39,407 nt of DNA. It comes from Bacteroidota bacterium (GTDB taxonomy: Bacteria; Bacteroidota; Bacteroidia; Sphingobacteriales; Sphingobacteriaceae). Position numbers and translations under genes: made by a program. The stretch is taken from NCBI GenBank assembly GCA_018828585.1, contig JAHJVW010000113.1:1-39407 (forward strand), given 5' to 3'. The notes under the pieces are model-generated. The model did not search any database, was not told where the DNA came from, and saw nothing but the letters and a program-made list of their open reading frames with translations. Shown here piece after piece: positions 17,397 through 26,231 of the stretch (within the stretch, counting starts at the first letter, position 1; every line of letters starts with the position of its first letter).

Positions 17397-18842
17397 ATGA
17401 AAAAAATTCTAAAATATGTTGGAATAATTATCATCATTTTAATTGCTTTTGTGCTTTTCAAAACGTTTACTTTTAAGAGTAAACAAATAAAAGAAGCACA
17501 GGTGCCTTTGTTAAAATTAGACGATTCCTGTGTTGTTCATCTACAAAAATCGATACAGTTCGAAACTATTTCTTACGATGATCCTAAGCAAATGGATAGT
17601 AGTCAGTTCAAAGGCTTTCAGCAATTTCTGATGCAAACTTATCCTTTGGTTTTTTCTAAAATGACTTTAGAGAAGGTGAACAATTTTAGTTTGATTCTAC
17701 ATTGGAAAGGAAAATCGGCGACAGCCAAGCCTATTATTTTAATGGCCCACCAAGATGTAGTTCCCATTGAAAAAGCAACATTAAATAAATGGGATGCTGA
17801 GCCGTTTTCAGGTCAGATAAAAAATGACTTTATTTATGGGCGGGGAGCTATAGATGATAAAGGCAGTTTAATATCCATTTTAGAAAGCGCCGAGTTACTG
17901 TTAAAGCAAAGTTTTATACCCGAAACAGATATTTATTTTGTGTTTGGACACGATGAGGAAATATCTGGTTTTAAGGGTGCAAAAGTGATGGCACAACTTT
18001 TTGCCGATAGAAAAATATCCCCCGCTTTTGTTTTGGATGAGGGAGGAATTATTACCGAATACAAAGTACCAAGGTTGAATAAAACTGCTGCTGTAGTAGG
18101 CATTGCAGAAAAAGGTTATCAAACTTTAGAATTGAAAATCAATATCCCAGGGGGGCATTCATCTATGCCAGAAGAGCATACTGCAATTGATGAGATGGCT
18201 AAAGCAGTGGTAAAATTAAAAGAAAATCAGTTTAAACCAGAAATTACCCCCATAGTAAAAAGCTTTTTGAGCTATATTGGACCGGAGATGCCTTTTATAA
18301 GCAAAATGGCCATGGCAAATCAGGGTTTATTTAAACCTATGATTATCAGTAATTATGCAAAATCAGCTGCTGGTAACGCAACTATTAGAACAACAACTGT
18401 TACAACTATTTTTAATGCAGGCCTTAAGGAGAATCTAATTCCTGGCGAAGCACAAGTTACTGTTAATTTTAGAACGCAACCAGGAGTGAGCAGACAAGAT
18501 GTGGTTGATCATGTAAAAAAAGTAATTAATAACGATTCTATAAAAATTACTCCAATAGGCAAAGGAAATGAACCTAAACAAATAGCAAATGTTGATGACC
18601 CCACTTTTAAATATATCCAAAAAACCATTTCTGCTTTTCATCAAAATATTATTGTCGCACCATATTTAGTTTTAGGTGCTACCGATGCAAGATATTTTGG
18701 AAACATCACTTCTCAAATATTTCGCTTTAGTCCATTTACCGATCCTGAAGGTTTTCATGGGGTAAATGAGCGAATCAAAATCTCAGAATATAAAAAAGGC
18801 ATTAGCTTCTATTATGAGTTGATTAAAAATTATAAACCTTAA
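17397..18842 (+). CDS. Membrane-anchored M20 family metallopeptidase
   Basis: 481 residues. A single N-terminal helix (about 6-24) anchors or exports it; the rest is the M20 fold with two zinc sites. Metal and catalytic residues are in MAHQDVVP (H118, D120), GRGAIDDKGS (D153), FGHDEEISG (E187, E188) and LDEGG (D214), with the C-terminal His in EGFHGVNERI. The length and the ordering resemble the Gly-Xaa carboxypeptidase/PM20D1 branch, which trims small dipeptides or N-acyl amino acids. The substrate is not evident. It starts 4 bases after the NlpC/P60 gene, suggesting a joint role in peptide turnover at the envelope, which is inference. Confidence 0.92.
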   Translation: MKKILKYVGIIIIILIAFVLFKTFTFKSKQIKEAQVPLLKLDDSCVVHLQKSIQFETISYDDPKQMDSSQFKGFQQFLMQTYPLVFSKMTLEKVNNFSLILHWKGKSATAKPIILMAHQDVVPIEKATLNKWDAEPFSGQIKNDFIYGRGAIDDKGSLISILESAELLLKQSFIPETDIYFVFGHDEEISGFKGAKVMAQLFADRKISPAFVLDEGGIITEYKVPRLNKTAAVVGIAEKGYQTLELKINIPGGHSSMPEEHTAIDEMAKAVVKLKENQFKPEITPIVKSFLSYIGPEMPFISKMAMANQGLFKPMIISNYAKSAAGNATIRTTTVTTIFNAGLKENLIPGEAQVTVNFRTQPGVSRQDVVDHVKKVINNDSIKITPIGKGNEPKQIANVDDPTFKYIQKTISAFHQNIIVAPYLVLGATDARYFGNITSQIFRFSPFTDPEGFHGVNERIKISEYKKGISFYYELIKNYKP

Positions 18843-18895
18843 TCCATCAATCTTTTCTGGAAAGCTTTTTGTAGGATATAAGGAAAAAAAATATC

Positions 18896-19095
18896 ATGAA
18901 AAATCAACAAGACCCAAAAGATTTAAAAAAAATACTGACGATAAAAAAATCACCAATGAGGATGAAAAAGTAGTTAATAAGAAAACCGAAAACAAACATG
19001 AAGCCACTAACGAAGAAAATTGGGTACATGATGTTAATGAAGAATTTGGTGATGATTTTGTCCTTCCAGATGAAGAAGATACTTTTGAAAAGTAG
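18896..19095 (+). pseudogene. Small acidic protein gene with frameshift at an A-run
   Basis: Starting at ATG 18896 the frame reads MKNQQDPKDLKKILTIKK and stops after 25 codons. In the next frame, from just after the A-run of eight at about 18924-18931, an open stretch reads KNTDDKKITNEDEKVVNKK and continues, highly acidic, to DEEDTFEK and TAG at 19093-19095. Adding one A restores a single frame of 66 codons plus stop. Composition is continuous across the join (Lys/Asp/Glu/Asn rich). It could be a true frameshift, a sequencing error in the homopolymer, or slippage. Product would be a small soluble, probably disordered protein of unknown function. It sits 53 bases after the M20 peptidase gene. 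Confidence 0.55.
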
Positions 19096-19119
19096 TCTTC
19101 TAAAATAGAAAACAGATGC

Positions 19120-19953
19120 TTAAATCTTTTTAAAATTTATATCAGCATGTTTCCCCTCACTTATGGTATAGTAACTTCTTCCGTCTTTAGTTAACCCTAC
19201 AGCTTCACCCTGTTTTTCTGGATTGTACGGCAATCCATCAAATGCTCTTTTTAAGCATTGTGGAATAGTTTCGTTTAGTTTTCTGTCCCAATAGAAAATA
19301 AAAATATAAGATTTAATTACTACCTCTTTTCCATCTCTGGATATATCACCAGCTGTAATCCATTTAGAACCTGGTCCACCAGGAAAAGTTAATGTCATTT
19401 CCTTTTTTAAAATAATGATATTTCCTTGCTTACTATTTAATGGAGCAGAATAAAGACCTACATGATCCTCTCTTTTAGAAACGATATAAATTTTTTGGTC
19501 ATGTTGGTCTATCATTAAACATTCTGCGTCTCGCGGACCGTCAGGATACTTAAAACGCAATTCTTCTACATTTTTAACTGCTATTTCGTCTTTAGATTTA
19601 ATGGCTAGATTGGGTTCATCAAACTTATAAATACTGATGTATTCTCTTCGAGCACTATTATCACCAATATCTCCAACAAAAAGCTGTGGCTTTCCATTTT
19701 TAGGGTAATTCATAGCGATATCTTCACAATCAATAACTTCTTTATTAAAGTTGAATACTGCTTGCGTTTCTCCTTGATTATCAATCAAAAAAACACGGCT
19801 TTTATCTCCGCTGTCATTATGAACCCAAAGTAAATTGTCTTTTTTTGAAGAAACGACTAAACCTGAACATTCATCGATATCACTATCCTGAAGTTTTTGT
19901 CCAAAAAGAAGATTTGAGCTTAAAATTAAAAAGAAGAAAATCAGATTTTTCAT
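19120..19953 (-). CDS. Secreted protein with beta-propeller-like repeats, function unknown
   Basis: 277 residues with a signal peptide (MKNLIFFFLILSSNLLFGQ). The mature part looks like a beta-propeller: repeated short strands with motifs LLWVHNDSGD, DCEDIAM, PQLFVGDIGDN, GPRDAECLMID, KIYIVSKRE and GEAVGLTKDGRSYYTISEG. The DAE and E-AVGL motifs are reminiscent of phytase-like or esterase-like propellers, but I cannot assign a named family. Its ATG directly follows the TAA of the dCMP deaminase gene with no gap, so it is the third gene of the transporter-deaminase operon. Function unknown. Confidence 0.75.
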   Translation of the reverse strand: MKNLIFFFLILSSNLLFGQKLQDSDIDECSGLVVSSKKDNLLWVHNDSGDKSRVFLIDNQGETQAVFNFNKEVIDCEDIAMNYPKNGKPQLFVGDIGDNSARREYISIYKFDEPNLAIKSKDEIAVKNVEELRFKYPDGPRDAECLMIDQHDQKIYIVSKREDHVGLYSAPLNSKQGNIIILKKEMTLTFPGGPGSKWITAGDISRDGKEVVIKSYIFIFYWDRKLNETIPQCLKRAFDGLPYNPEKQGEAVGLTKDGRSYYTISEGKHADINFKKI

Positions 19954-20421
19954 TTAGACAGAAACTTCATTGTCCTCTAATTTATTACAACTCACTCCAA
20001 ACTTATTTAGAAAATCAACACCTTCGTCATTGGCTAATCCTTTATAAGCAGCATAAGAATCTTTAAAAAAAACCTCTTTAATCCCTGATGATAATATTAA
20101 TCTAGCGCAAGCAATACAAGGAGAAAGCGTAGTATATAACGTTGCTCCCTGTATTTGAGTGCCATTTTTTATGGCATATAAAATAGCATTTTCCTCAGCA
20201 TGCAATGCTAAAGAACAACTATTTCTTGAGTCTCTAGGGCAACCATCTTTTGGCCATTCTTCATCGCAGTTATGCGTATTAGCCGGCGGACCATTATATC
20301 CTATTGAAATAATCCGAGTGTCTTTGGTCAGCACAGCGCCTACATGATTTTTTACGCAATGCGAACGCTTTGCTAAATCATCAGCCAAATTCATGAAAAT
20401 TTCATTAAACGTCAATTTCAC
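19954..20421 (-). CDS. dCMP deaminase (deoxycytidylate deaminase family)
   Basis: 155 residues. Zinc-dependent deamination of dCMP to dUMP for dTTP synthesis. The zinc and catalytic motifs are HAEENA (His and catalytic Glu) and PCIACA (two Cys). SIGYNGPPANTHNCD and the CPRDSRNSC segment are typical of ComEB/dCMP deaminases and supply the extra structural zinc site. The start is GTG at 20421 (MKLTFNEIFMNLADDL); an internal ATG would remove the first helix. The gene lies one base after the stop of the sugar transporter gene and abuts the secreted propeller gene. Confidence 0.92.
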   Translation of the reverse strand: MKLTFNEIFMNLADDLAKRSHCVKNHVGAVLTKDTRIISIGYNGPPANTHNCDEEWPKDGCPRDSRNSCSLALHAEENAILYAIKNGTQIQGATLYTTLSPCIACARLILSSGIKEVFFKDSYAAYKGLANDEGVDFLNKFGVSCNKLEDNEVSV

Positions 20422-20422
20422 T

Positions 20423-21850
20423 TTAATGACCTGCCGTTAGTTTTTTATCAAAATCAATTCCTTGTTTTCTTAAAATTCCACTTACTTTCCAAGCATAAAA
20501 AGCTAAATAAGCAAAACACAATACCCCTACAATATAACTATATTGGATACCAGTAAATTCTGATAAATACCCTTGAGACCAGCTGATAATTCCACCTCCC
20601 ATAATCATCATAATTAAGAAACTGCTTCCTTGACTGGTGTTTTTACCTAAACCACTTACCGCTAATGTGAAAATACATGGCCATAATGTACTACAAAATA
20701 AACCCACACTAATAAATGCATAAACACTAACCATTCCGCTGGTGAACATGCCTATAAATAAAGCTACAATACCTAATAATGAAAATATCAATAACATTCT
20801 AGCAGGATTTCCTTTACTCATCATATCCGCTGCTATTAAAACTAAAATTACTAACGCATAAATATAAAATGGTGTCAAATTATGTTTTGCTATCGCATTC
20901 ACTAACAAGAAAACGCCAAACGCTAAATAAGGGGCTATAAATCTAAATATCTTTTGTTTAGTCATATTATCAGTAAAAGCTTCAACAGCACCAGTCCATC
21001 TTCCAATCATCAAACTAGCCCAGTACAATGAAATATAAGGAGCGATCTCTTTTAGTTGAAACCCTAAATCCTTTTCCATATAGGCTGGTAAATTACTAGC
21101 CGTTGAAACCTCAACACCTACATAAACGAAAATAGCAATCATACCCATTACTAATTGTGGATATTTTAACGCTGAACCTTTAACGCTCTCATCTACTTTT
21201 GCCTCAACCAAGGTTGGCTTATCAGGCAAGGAAGATAGTTTCAAGAAAATAGCCACTAGTAAAAATGCCACTCCAACAACTAAATAAGGAATTTTAACAC
21301 TCTCAATACTAATATCAGTATTCACATTGGTACTAGATCCAAAAATCGCAAAACTTACAATGAGCGGTCCTATTGTTGTTCCAAAATTATTTACCCCACC
21401 TGCTAAAATTAATCTTTGAGAACCTGTACTAATAGGCCCTAAAGCAATTGCCAAGGGGTTAGCCACCGTTTGCTGTAGCGAAAAACCTAAAGCCACCACA
21501 AATAAACCTGTTAACATCAATGGAAATGATTGAAGATTTGCTGCAGGATAAAATAATAAAGTACCAAGGGCAGAAATAGATAATCCTAACGCCAAACTAT
21601 TTTTGTAGCCCAAGGTATTGATCAAATCTTTTTTCATCAATACACAAATTCCATTGTAAATAAGAGCCCCAACTGTATAGGCGATATAAAACGCTAATGA
21701 AACCCACTGACTTTGACTTTGAGTTAAATCAAAAGCCTTTTTAAATACTGGAATTAAAATATCATTACTGGCAGCAACAAAGCCCCAAAAAAAGAATACA
21801 GTAGCCAGTGGGACAAATTGCGCCCAGTTTGTTTTAGAATTTTGTTCCAT
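20423..21850 (-). CDS. MFS transporter, FucP-like sugar permease
   Basis: 475 residues with about 12 helices, inner membrane. The pattern FFFWGFVAASNDILIPVFKKAF in helix 1, LGFSLQQTVANPLA (helix 4), and GGVNNFGTTIGPL (helix 5) is that of the fucose/galactose/glucose:H+ symporter group (FHS family). The cytoplasmic loop between helices 6 and 7 (SLPDKPTLVEAKVDESVKG) is of usual length. Substrate is probably a monosaccharide but cannot be fixed. First gene of an operon with the dCMP deaminase and a secreted protein; no shared pathway is evident. The upstream region to the divergent lysE-like gene contains a TCCCTA/TAGGGA inverted repeat at 21944-21968 that might be an operator. Confidence 0.88.
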   Translation of the reverse strand: MEQNSKTNWAQFVPLATVFFFWGFVAASNDILIPVFKKAFDLTQSQSQWVSLAFYIAYTVGALIYNGICVLMKKDLINTLGYKNSLALGLSISALGTLLFYPAANLQSFPLMLTGLFVVALGFSLQQTVANPLAIALGPISTGSQRLILAGGVNNFGTTIGPLIVSFAIFGSSTNVNTDISIESVKIPYLVVGVAFLLVAIFLKLSSLPDKPTLVEAKVDESVKGSALKYPQLVMGMIAIFVYVGVEVSTASNLPAYMEKDLGFQLKEIAPYISLYWASLMIGRWTGAVEAFTDNMTKQKIFRFIAPYLAFGVFLLVNAIAKHNLTPFYIYALVILVLIAADMMSKGNPARMLLIFSLLGIVALFIGMFTSGMVSVYAFISVGLFCSTLWPCIFTLAVSGLGKNTSQGSSFLIMMIMGGGIISWSQGYLSEFTGIQYSYIVGVLCFAYLAFYAWKVSGILRKQGIDFDKKLTAGH

Positions 21851-22020
21851 TTTAGAATTTGGTTTAAACTAATTTCGCGATTGATGATATTAATTAAGCT
21901 AAATAAAGCTTTTTTTACAAGAAAAAAGAAAATAAATAACATCTCCCTAATTTAAATTAAACTAGGGATTTCCTTTTGAAAATCGCATATTCGCAATACA
22001 GATAACCATAGAATCATTAC

Positions 22021-22650
22021 ATGCTAGAGCTTATCGTTTCGGGAATTGGTTTAGGGATTGTTCTTTCTTTCTTAACAGGTCCTGTATTTTTCGCCTTAAT
22101 TAAAACAAGCATAGAAAAAGGGTTTTATGCTGGTCTAGCTTTAGCTTCTGGTGTAGTAGTTAGTGATTTCATTTACATGAGTATCACGCTATTTGGAACT
22201 TCTTTCCTAAGTTTCGAAAGTAAATACCGAATTCCTATCGGAATAGTTGGAAGTATCGTTTTGCTAAGTATTGGGCTATATTATTTACTTAAGAAAGTGA
22301 AAATTACTTACCAGGATGAAACTTCAAGGATTAGACATGCAGGTTACTTTTTCAAAGGATTTTTCATGTGTATATTTAATCCTTTTATTCTAATATATTG
22401 GGTGAGTGTAACTAGCGGGGTATATTCCATATATGGAGATTTAACTTCTCGTGAAATTATTCCTTTTTTTGGTGCTATACTCATTACCTTGTTCGGTATG
22501 GACACACTTAAAGCTTATTTCGCCCATAAAATGAGATATAAGATTAAGGAAAGTGCGATCAGAACTTTAAATAGAGTTGCAGGATCTTTAATCATAGTTT
22601 TCGCTCTAAAACTCATTTATAACTTGATTTTCACCCATACGCTCATTTAA
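22021..22650 (+). CDS. LysE/RhtB family amino acid exporter
   Basis: 209 residues with six hydrophobic helices, the LysE translocator layout. Seen: GIGLGIVLSFLTGPVFFALIKTSI (helix 1 and the conserved GP), GFYAGLALASGVVVSDFIYM (helix 2), and FFKGFFMCIFNPFILIYWVSV (conserved NP in the fourth helix). These proteins export amino acids or related metabolites. Substrate not deducible. A single-gene unit closed by a terminator, convergent with purF. ATG 22021 is the clear start. Confidence 0.9.
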   Translation: MLELIVSGIGLGIVLSFLTGPVFFALIKTSIEKGFYAGLALASGVVVSDFIYMSITLFGTSFLSFESKYRIPIGIVGSIVLLSIGLYYLLKKVKITYQDETSRIRHAGYFFKGFFMCIFNPFILIYWVSVTSGVYSIYGDLTSREIIPFFGAILITLFGMDTLKAYFAHKMRYKIKESAIRTLNRVAGSLIIVFALKLIYNLIFTHTLI

Positions 22651-22698
22651 GATGATAAATGATGTTAAATAACTTGTCATAAAAGTTTAGTAGAAATA

Positions 22699-22734
22699 AA
22701 AAAAGACCTTTATCTTATCAATAAAGGTCTTTTT
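22699..22734. terminator. Bidirectional intrinsic terminator between lysE-like gene and purF
   Basis: AAAAAGACCTTTAT and ATAAAGGTCTTTTT form a 14-bp perfect stem around CTTATCA, with A/T tails on both sides, between convergent genes. Confidence 0.9.
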
Positions 22735-22758
22735 AAGTAGTATGAATTTGATAAAAAA

Positions 22759-24663
22759 CTACAAATAAGCTCTTGAATTTTTACCTTCCATCCAGTTCAT
22801 AAAAGCTTTATTCACTACTTTATTCCCACCTGGTGTTGGATAATCGCCAGAAAAATACCAATCTCCCAAATGATCAGGACAAGCCTCATGTAATCCTTCT
22901 AAAGTTTGATAAATCACCTCCACTTTAGCTTCCACTTCTTTTGGAGTAATAATTTCGGCAATTTTTATTGATATTTCTTCAGGGGTAAAAGGAGCATAAA
23001 TTTCTTTCACATGATTGATTACTTTTTCTTTAGGTAAATCAGCCTGAGCTTTACATTTATTGTAAACATCTACAATAGTCTGTTCCATTCCACGCTCCCT
23101 TAGTAGCTGGATAGCAGCATCAAAAGCCACAAATTCACCCATCCTACTCATGTCTATCCCATAGCAGTCGGGATAACGGATTTGAGGCGCCGATGAAACA
23201 ATGATAATTTTTACAGGCCCTAAGCGGTCAAATATTCTTAAAATACTTTGTTTTAATGTCGTACCGCGAACAATAGAATCATCCACAGCAACTAAAGTAT
23301 CTACATCTCTTTTGATCAAACCGTAGGTAGTGTCATAAACATGAGCCACCATGTCACTTCGATCTGCATCCTGAGTGATGAATGTTCTCATTTTCACATC
23401 CTTAATTGCTAGCTTCTCGACCCTAGGCGTTATTTTCAAAATCCTATCTAATTCTTCATCTGTTAAATTATCGCGGCTTTGCACTAATGCATCTCTTTGT
23501 TTTTGCTTGGTATAGGCATGCAAACCTTCTACCAAACCATAGAAAGAAACTTCGGCAGTATTTGGTATATAAGAGAAAACCGTATGTTCCAAATCGTGAT
23601 TTACGCGATCTAAAATTCTTGGGCAAAGTAGTTGACCCAGTTTTTTTCGCTCTTTATAGATATCTGCATCGCTTCCTCTCGAAAAGTAGATTCGCTCAAA
23701 AGAACATGCTTTTTTCTCTACTGGTTCTCTGAAAATTTCATCGGTAATGGTACCATCTCGTTTGATGATCATGGCATGTCCTGGTTGAATTTCTTTAACC
23801 TGACCGATTTTGATATTTAAAGCAGTTTGCAAAGCCGGACGCTCTGATGCTGCTACAAAAATTTCATCATCTTGATAATAATAGGCAGGACGAATTCCAG
23901 CAGGATCTCTCAAAACAAAAGCATCTCCGTGACCAAATATTCCAGCAATGGTATATCCTCCGTCCCAAGTTTTAGCTGATTTCTTCAAGATCCGGTTCAC
24001 TTTTAAGTGATTAGCAATCAACTGAGAAATCTCTGCATTATCATAACCTTCACGCTTAAACTGATCGAATAAGAATTGATTTTCATCATCTAAAAAATGA
24101 CCTATTTTTTCTAATACCGTAACTGTATCTGCTCGCTCTTTTGGGTGCTGACCTAAATCATACAACTGCTGTAATAATTCATCAACATTTGTCATGTTGA
24201 AGTTTCCGGCAATTACTAAATTACGGGTCATCCAATTGTTCTGACGTAAAAAAGGATGGCAAGCTTCAATGCTATTTTTACCATGGGTGCCATAGCGCAA
24301 ATGCCCTAATAAAACTTCCCCTGTAAAACTGATATTTTCTTTTAACCATTCGGGATCATTTAATAACTCTGGATTTTCCTTTTCAACATCCGCAAATTTT
24401 TTCATCACATAAGAGAAAATATCCTGGACCGCATTTTTCTCCATCGACCGATGACGGCTGATGTATCGATTTCCGGGCTTTACATTTAGCTTTATGGTGG
24501 CAATTCCAGCTCCATCTTGACCGCGATTATGTTGTTTTTCCATCAACAAATACAGCTTGTTTAGGCCATAAAGCGAGGTGCCATATTTTTCCTGATAGTA
24601 AGAAAGTGGTTTTAGAAGTCTAATAAATGCGATACCGCATTCATGTTTAATAGAGTCGCTCAT
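22759..24663 (-). CDS. purF: Amidophosphoribosyltransferase, long Bacteroidota form
   Basis: 634 residues from ATG 24663. First committed step of purine synthesis: PRPP plus glutamine gives phosphoribosylamine. The class II amidotransferase nucleophile is C9 in HECGIAF, so an 8-residue propeptide must be removed to expose it, as in Bacillus PurF. RYGTHG, HNRGQDGAG and NFNMTN belong to this domain. The PRPP loop is VAVDDSIVRGTT. It is longer than the roughly 470-500 residues of most PurF proteins, with extra helical segments and a C-terminal extension. Of the Bacillus Fe-S ligand positions, Cys appears in KACSFERIYF and YPDCYGID, but no CxxC pair is seen. The frame extends to GTG 24684, which overlaps the -7 box, so the ATG is chosen. 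Confidence 0.95.
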   Translation of the reverse strand: MSDSIKHECGIAFIRLLKPLSYYQEKYGTSLYGLNKLYLLMEKQHNRGQDGAGIATIKLNVKPGNRYISRHRSMEKNAVQDIFSYVMKKFADVEKENPELLNDPEWLKENISFTGEVLLGHLRYGTHGKNSIEACHPFLRQNNWMTRNLVIAGNFNMTNVDELLQQLYDLGQHPKERADTVTVLEKIGHFLDDENQFLFDQFKREGYDNAEISQLIANHLKVNRILKKSAKTWDGGYTIAGIFGHGDAFVLRDPAGIRPAYYYQDDEIFVAASERPALQTALNIKIGQVKEIQPGHAMIIKRDGTITDEIFREPVEKKACSFERIYFSRGSDADIYKERKKLGQLLCPRILDRVNHDLEHTVFSYIPNTAEVSFYGLVEGLHAYTKQKQRDALVQSRDNLTDEELDRILKITPRVEKLAIKDVKMRTFITQDADRSDMVAHVYDTTYGLIKRDVDTLVAVDDSIVRGTTLKQSILRIFDRLGPVKIIIVSSAPQIRYPDCYGIDMSRMGEFVAFDAAIQLLRERGMEQTIVDVYNKCKAQADLPKEKVINHVKEIYAPFTPEEISIKIAEIITPKEVEAKVEVIYQTLEGLHEACPDHLGDWYFSGDYPTPGGNKVVNKAFMNWMEGKNSRAYL

Positions 24664-24683
24664 TGTTGTTTTAATGAAGCTCA

Positions 24684-24691
24684 CAAAATTA
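24684..24691 (-). promoter_or_regulatory. Possible -7 box (TAATTTTG) for purF
   Basis: On the minus strand TAATTTTG matches TAnnTTTG exactly and its last base lies 20 bases before the purF ATG. It overlaps the GTG that would otherwise extend the gene by seven codons. Confidence 0.5.
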
Positions 24692-24751
24692 GCACTTTAA
24701 AAGGTTTTGAGAAATTAAAAGCGTCATTCGCATCACATTTCTTTGCACAAA

Positions 24752-24867
24752 ATTAATGTGGGCTTTATATTAGAAAAGCAAAATCCATTTCGATTCGGTC
24801 GCAGCAGTCCCGCTTTGTGCTACAAGTCCGCTCGCTATTGGCCTGCGGGCTTTACGCTGCAATCGGG
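24752..24867. repeat. GC-rich dispersed intergenic repeat
   Basis: A block much richer in G+C than its surroundings, with motifs GATTCGGTCGCAGC, GTCCCGCTTTGTGCTAC, AAGTCCGCTCGC and GGCCTGCGGGC. Imperfect inverted parts (CGATTCGGTCGCAGC against GCTGCAATCGGG; CCCGC against GCGGG) suggest a folded element. From memory, near-identical blocks are scattered in many Flavobacteriia/Sphingobacteriia genomes. Only one copy is in the window, so copy number is not shown here. Confidence 0.55.
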
Positions 24868-24891
24868 TTTAGATTAGTTAAGTCTTTGCTA

Positions 24892-25656
24892 CTATTTTAT
24901 ACGCTGACTAAATAACCAGTTAAACATTAGAGGATCAGTATAAGCGCCAAGCCAAGAGAAATGCCCAGTTTCAGGATAAATGGTTAATGCCGGATGTGCT
25001 CCGGCTTTAAACAAAGCTTCAGTCATTTGTAATGAATATTTCGTAGGCACCGCAGGATCTTCCGCTCCATGAAACATCCAAATCGGGATATTAGCAATTA
25101 GACTCGCTTTTGAAATATCCCCGCCACCGCAAACTGGTACTGCAGCTGCGAATAAATTAGGGTAACGCTCAATGGCATCAAAAGTCCCAAAACCACCCAT
25201 AGACAAACCTGTGATATAAATTCTACTTTGATCGATGGGGTGTTTTGCTGCAAAATCATGAATCAAATCAATCAATAACTTCATCGTTATACTTGGACTT
25301 GAATTTAGCATCATTAGATTTTCAGCATCTGGTTTTGTAAAGTTGGACCAAGATTCATTTTCAGGAAGTTGGGGTGCTATCACATAACATGGATGCTGTA
25401 GCATCATTTGGTCTGATGCAAAATTCATCACTCCCCATTTTAGCTGTGCTTCATTATCATGACCACGTTCTCCGGATCCGTGTAAAAAAATAACTAAAGG
25501 AAATTTTCTAGAGGTGTTATAATCAGGACTTAATAAACGATAATTTAATGTGTCGCCTTCATTATTGCCATATTTTTCAAAGCTAAAGCGATTGCTTTGA
25601 GCAAATACAAATTGAGTTGTAAAAAAGAGGATTAATATGGAGTAAATAATTTTCAT
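24892..25656 (-). CDS. Secreted alpha/beta hydrolase (esterase/prolyl-oligopeptidase-like)
   Basis: 254 residues with signal peptide MKIIYSILILFFTTQFVFAQ. The alpha/beta hydrolase fold shows oxyanion region LHGSGERGHDN, nucleophile elbow GLSMGG with S152, acid D200 in GAEDPAVP and H232 in ETGHFSW. This is the layout of the PHB-depolymerase/feruloyl-esterase-like group (Esterase_phd, or DUF-type peptidase S9 relatives) seen often in Bacteroidota polysaccharide degraders. No carbohydrate-utilisation genes are adjacent, so the substrate is unknown. Single-gene unit, divergent from the lipoprotein gene at 25803. Confidence 0.88.
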   Translation of the reverse strand: MKIIYSILILFFTTQFVFAQSNRFSFEKYGNNEGDTLNYRLLSPDYNTSRKFPLVIFLHGSGERGHDNEAQLKWGVMNFASDQMMLQHPCYVIAPQLPENESWSNFTKPDAENLMMLNSSPSITMKLLIDLIHDFAAKHPIDQSRIYITGLSMGGFGTFDAIERYPNLFAAAVPVCGGGDISKASLIANIPIWMFHGAEDPAVPTKYSLQMTEALFKAGAHPALTIYPETGHFSWLGAYTDPLMFNWLFSQRIK

Positions 25657-25802
25657 ATCTATATAGGCTAAGGTTTATACTTTGATCATTCGAAAATACA
25701 AATATTTAAACTGAATCCTTTGCACTAATCAACTGTATCTGATTTATAATTATATTCGTAATATAGATAAACAAAAACATTAAACCTTTAATCAACATCA
25801 TC

Positions 25803-26231
25803 ATGAAAAAAGCATTAACATTCCTAACACTAATTATTATTTTAAGTTCTTGTAAAAAAGAGAAAACTTTTGAAGTAAATACCTATCCGCAAAAGTGGGA
25901 ATTGGTAAAGATGAGTGGTAATATTCCAAATTCTGAAACTACAGGAAATCAAATGCTATGGAAAGAAACTTACGTTTTTAACGCCGATTATACCTTTACT
26001 AAAACCAGAATCAAAGAGGGCACTACCACTTCAGCATCTGGAACTTTTGATACAGAAAAGATGGGTGATGAAAAATATTTTGTACTTCAATACACATCTT
26101 CTAGTGATTTAATTGGAAGCTGTAACTCAACAGCGTTAAAAGAACAATTATTTATTAAATCTAGCCAAGAGATTTATAGTACATGGCAAGCTTGCGATGG
26201 TCCAGGTTTAGATTATCAAAGAGTTCAATAA
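25803..26231 (+). CDS. Small lipoprotein, function unknown
   Basis: 142 residues. Lipobox ILSSC gives a lipidated C17 followed by KKEK. The mature part has alternating beta-like segments (KWELVKMSG, WKETYVFNADYTFTKTR, SASGTFD, YFVLQYTSS) as in lipocalin-like lipoproteins common in Bacteroidota, and a probable disulphide between the two later Cys residues. Its last 24 bases overlap the 3' end of nuoN on the opposite strand, so the two transcripts are convergent and there is no room for a conventional terminator between them. I cannot name the family. Confidence 0.75.
   Translation: MKKALTFLTLIIILSSCKKEKTFEVNTYPQKWELVKMSGNIPNSETTGNQMLWKETYVFNADYTFTKTRIKEGTTTSASGTFDTEKMGDEKYFVLQYTSSSDLIGSCNSTALKEQLFIKSSQEIYSTWQACDGPGLDYQRVQ

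Noticed and set aside
24664-24684. GTG start adding seven residues to PurF
   Set aside because: The GTG overlaps the -7 box; the ATG gives an 8-residue propeptide before Cys, in line with related enzymes.
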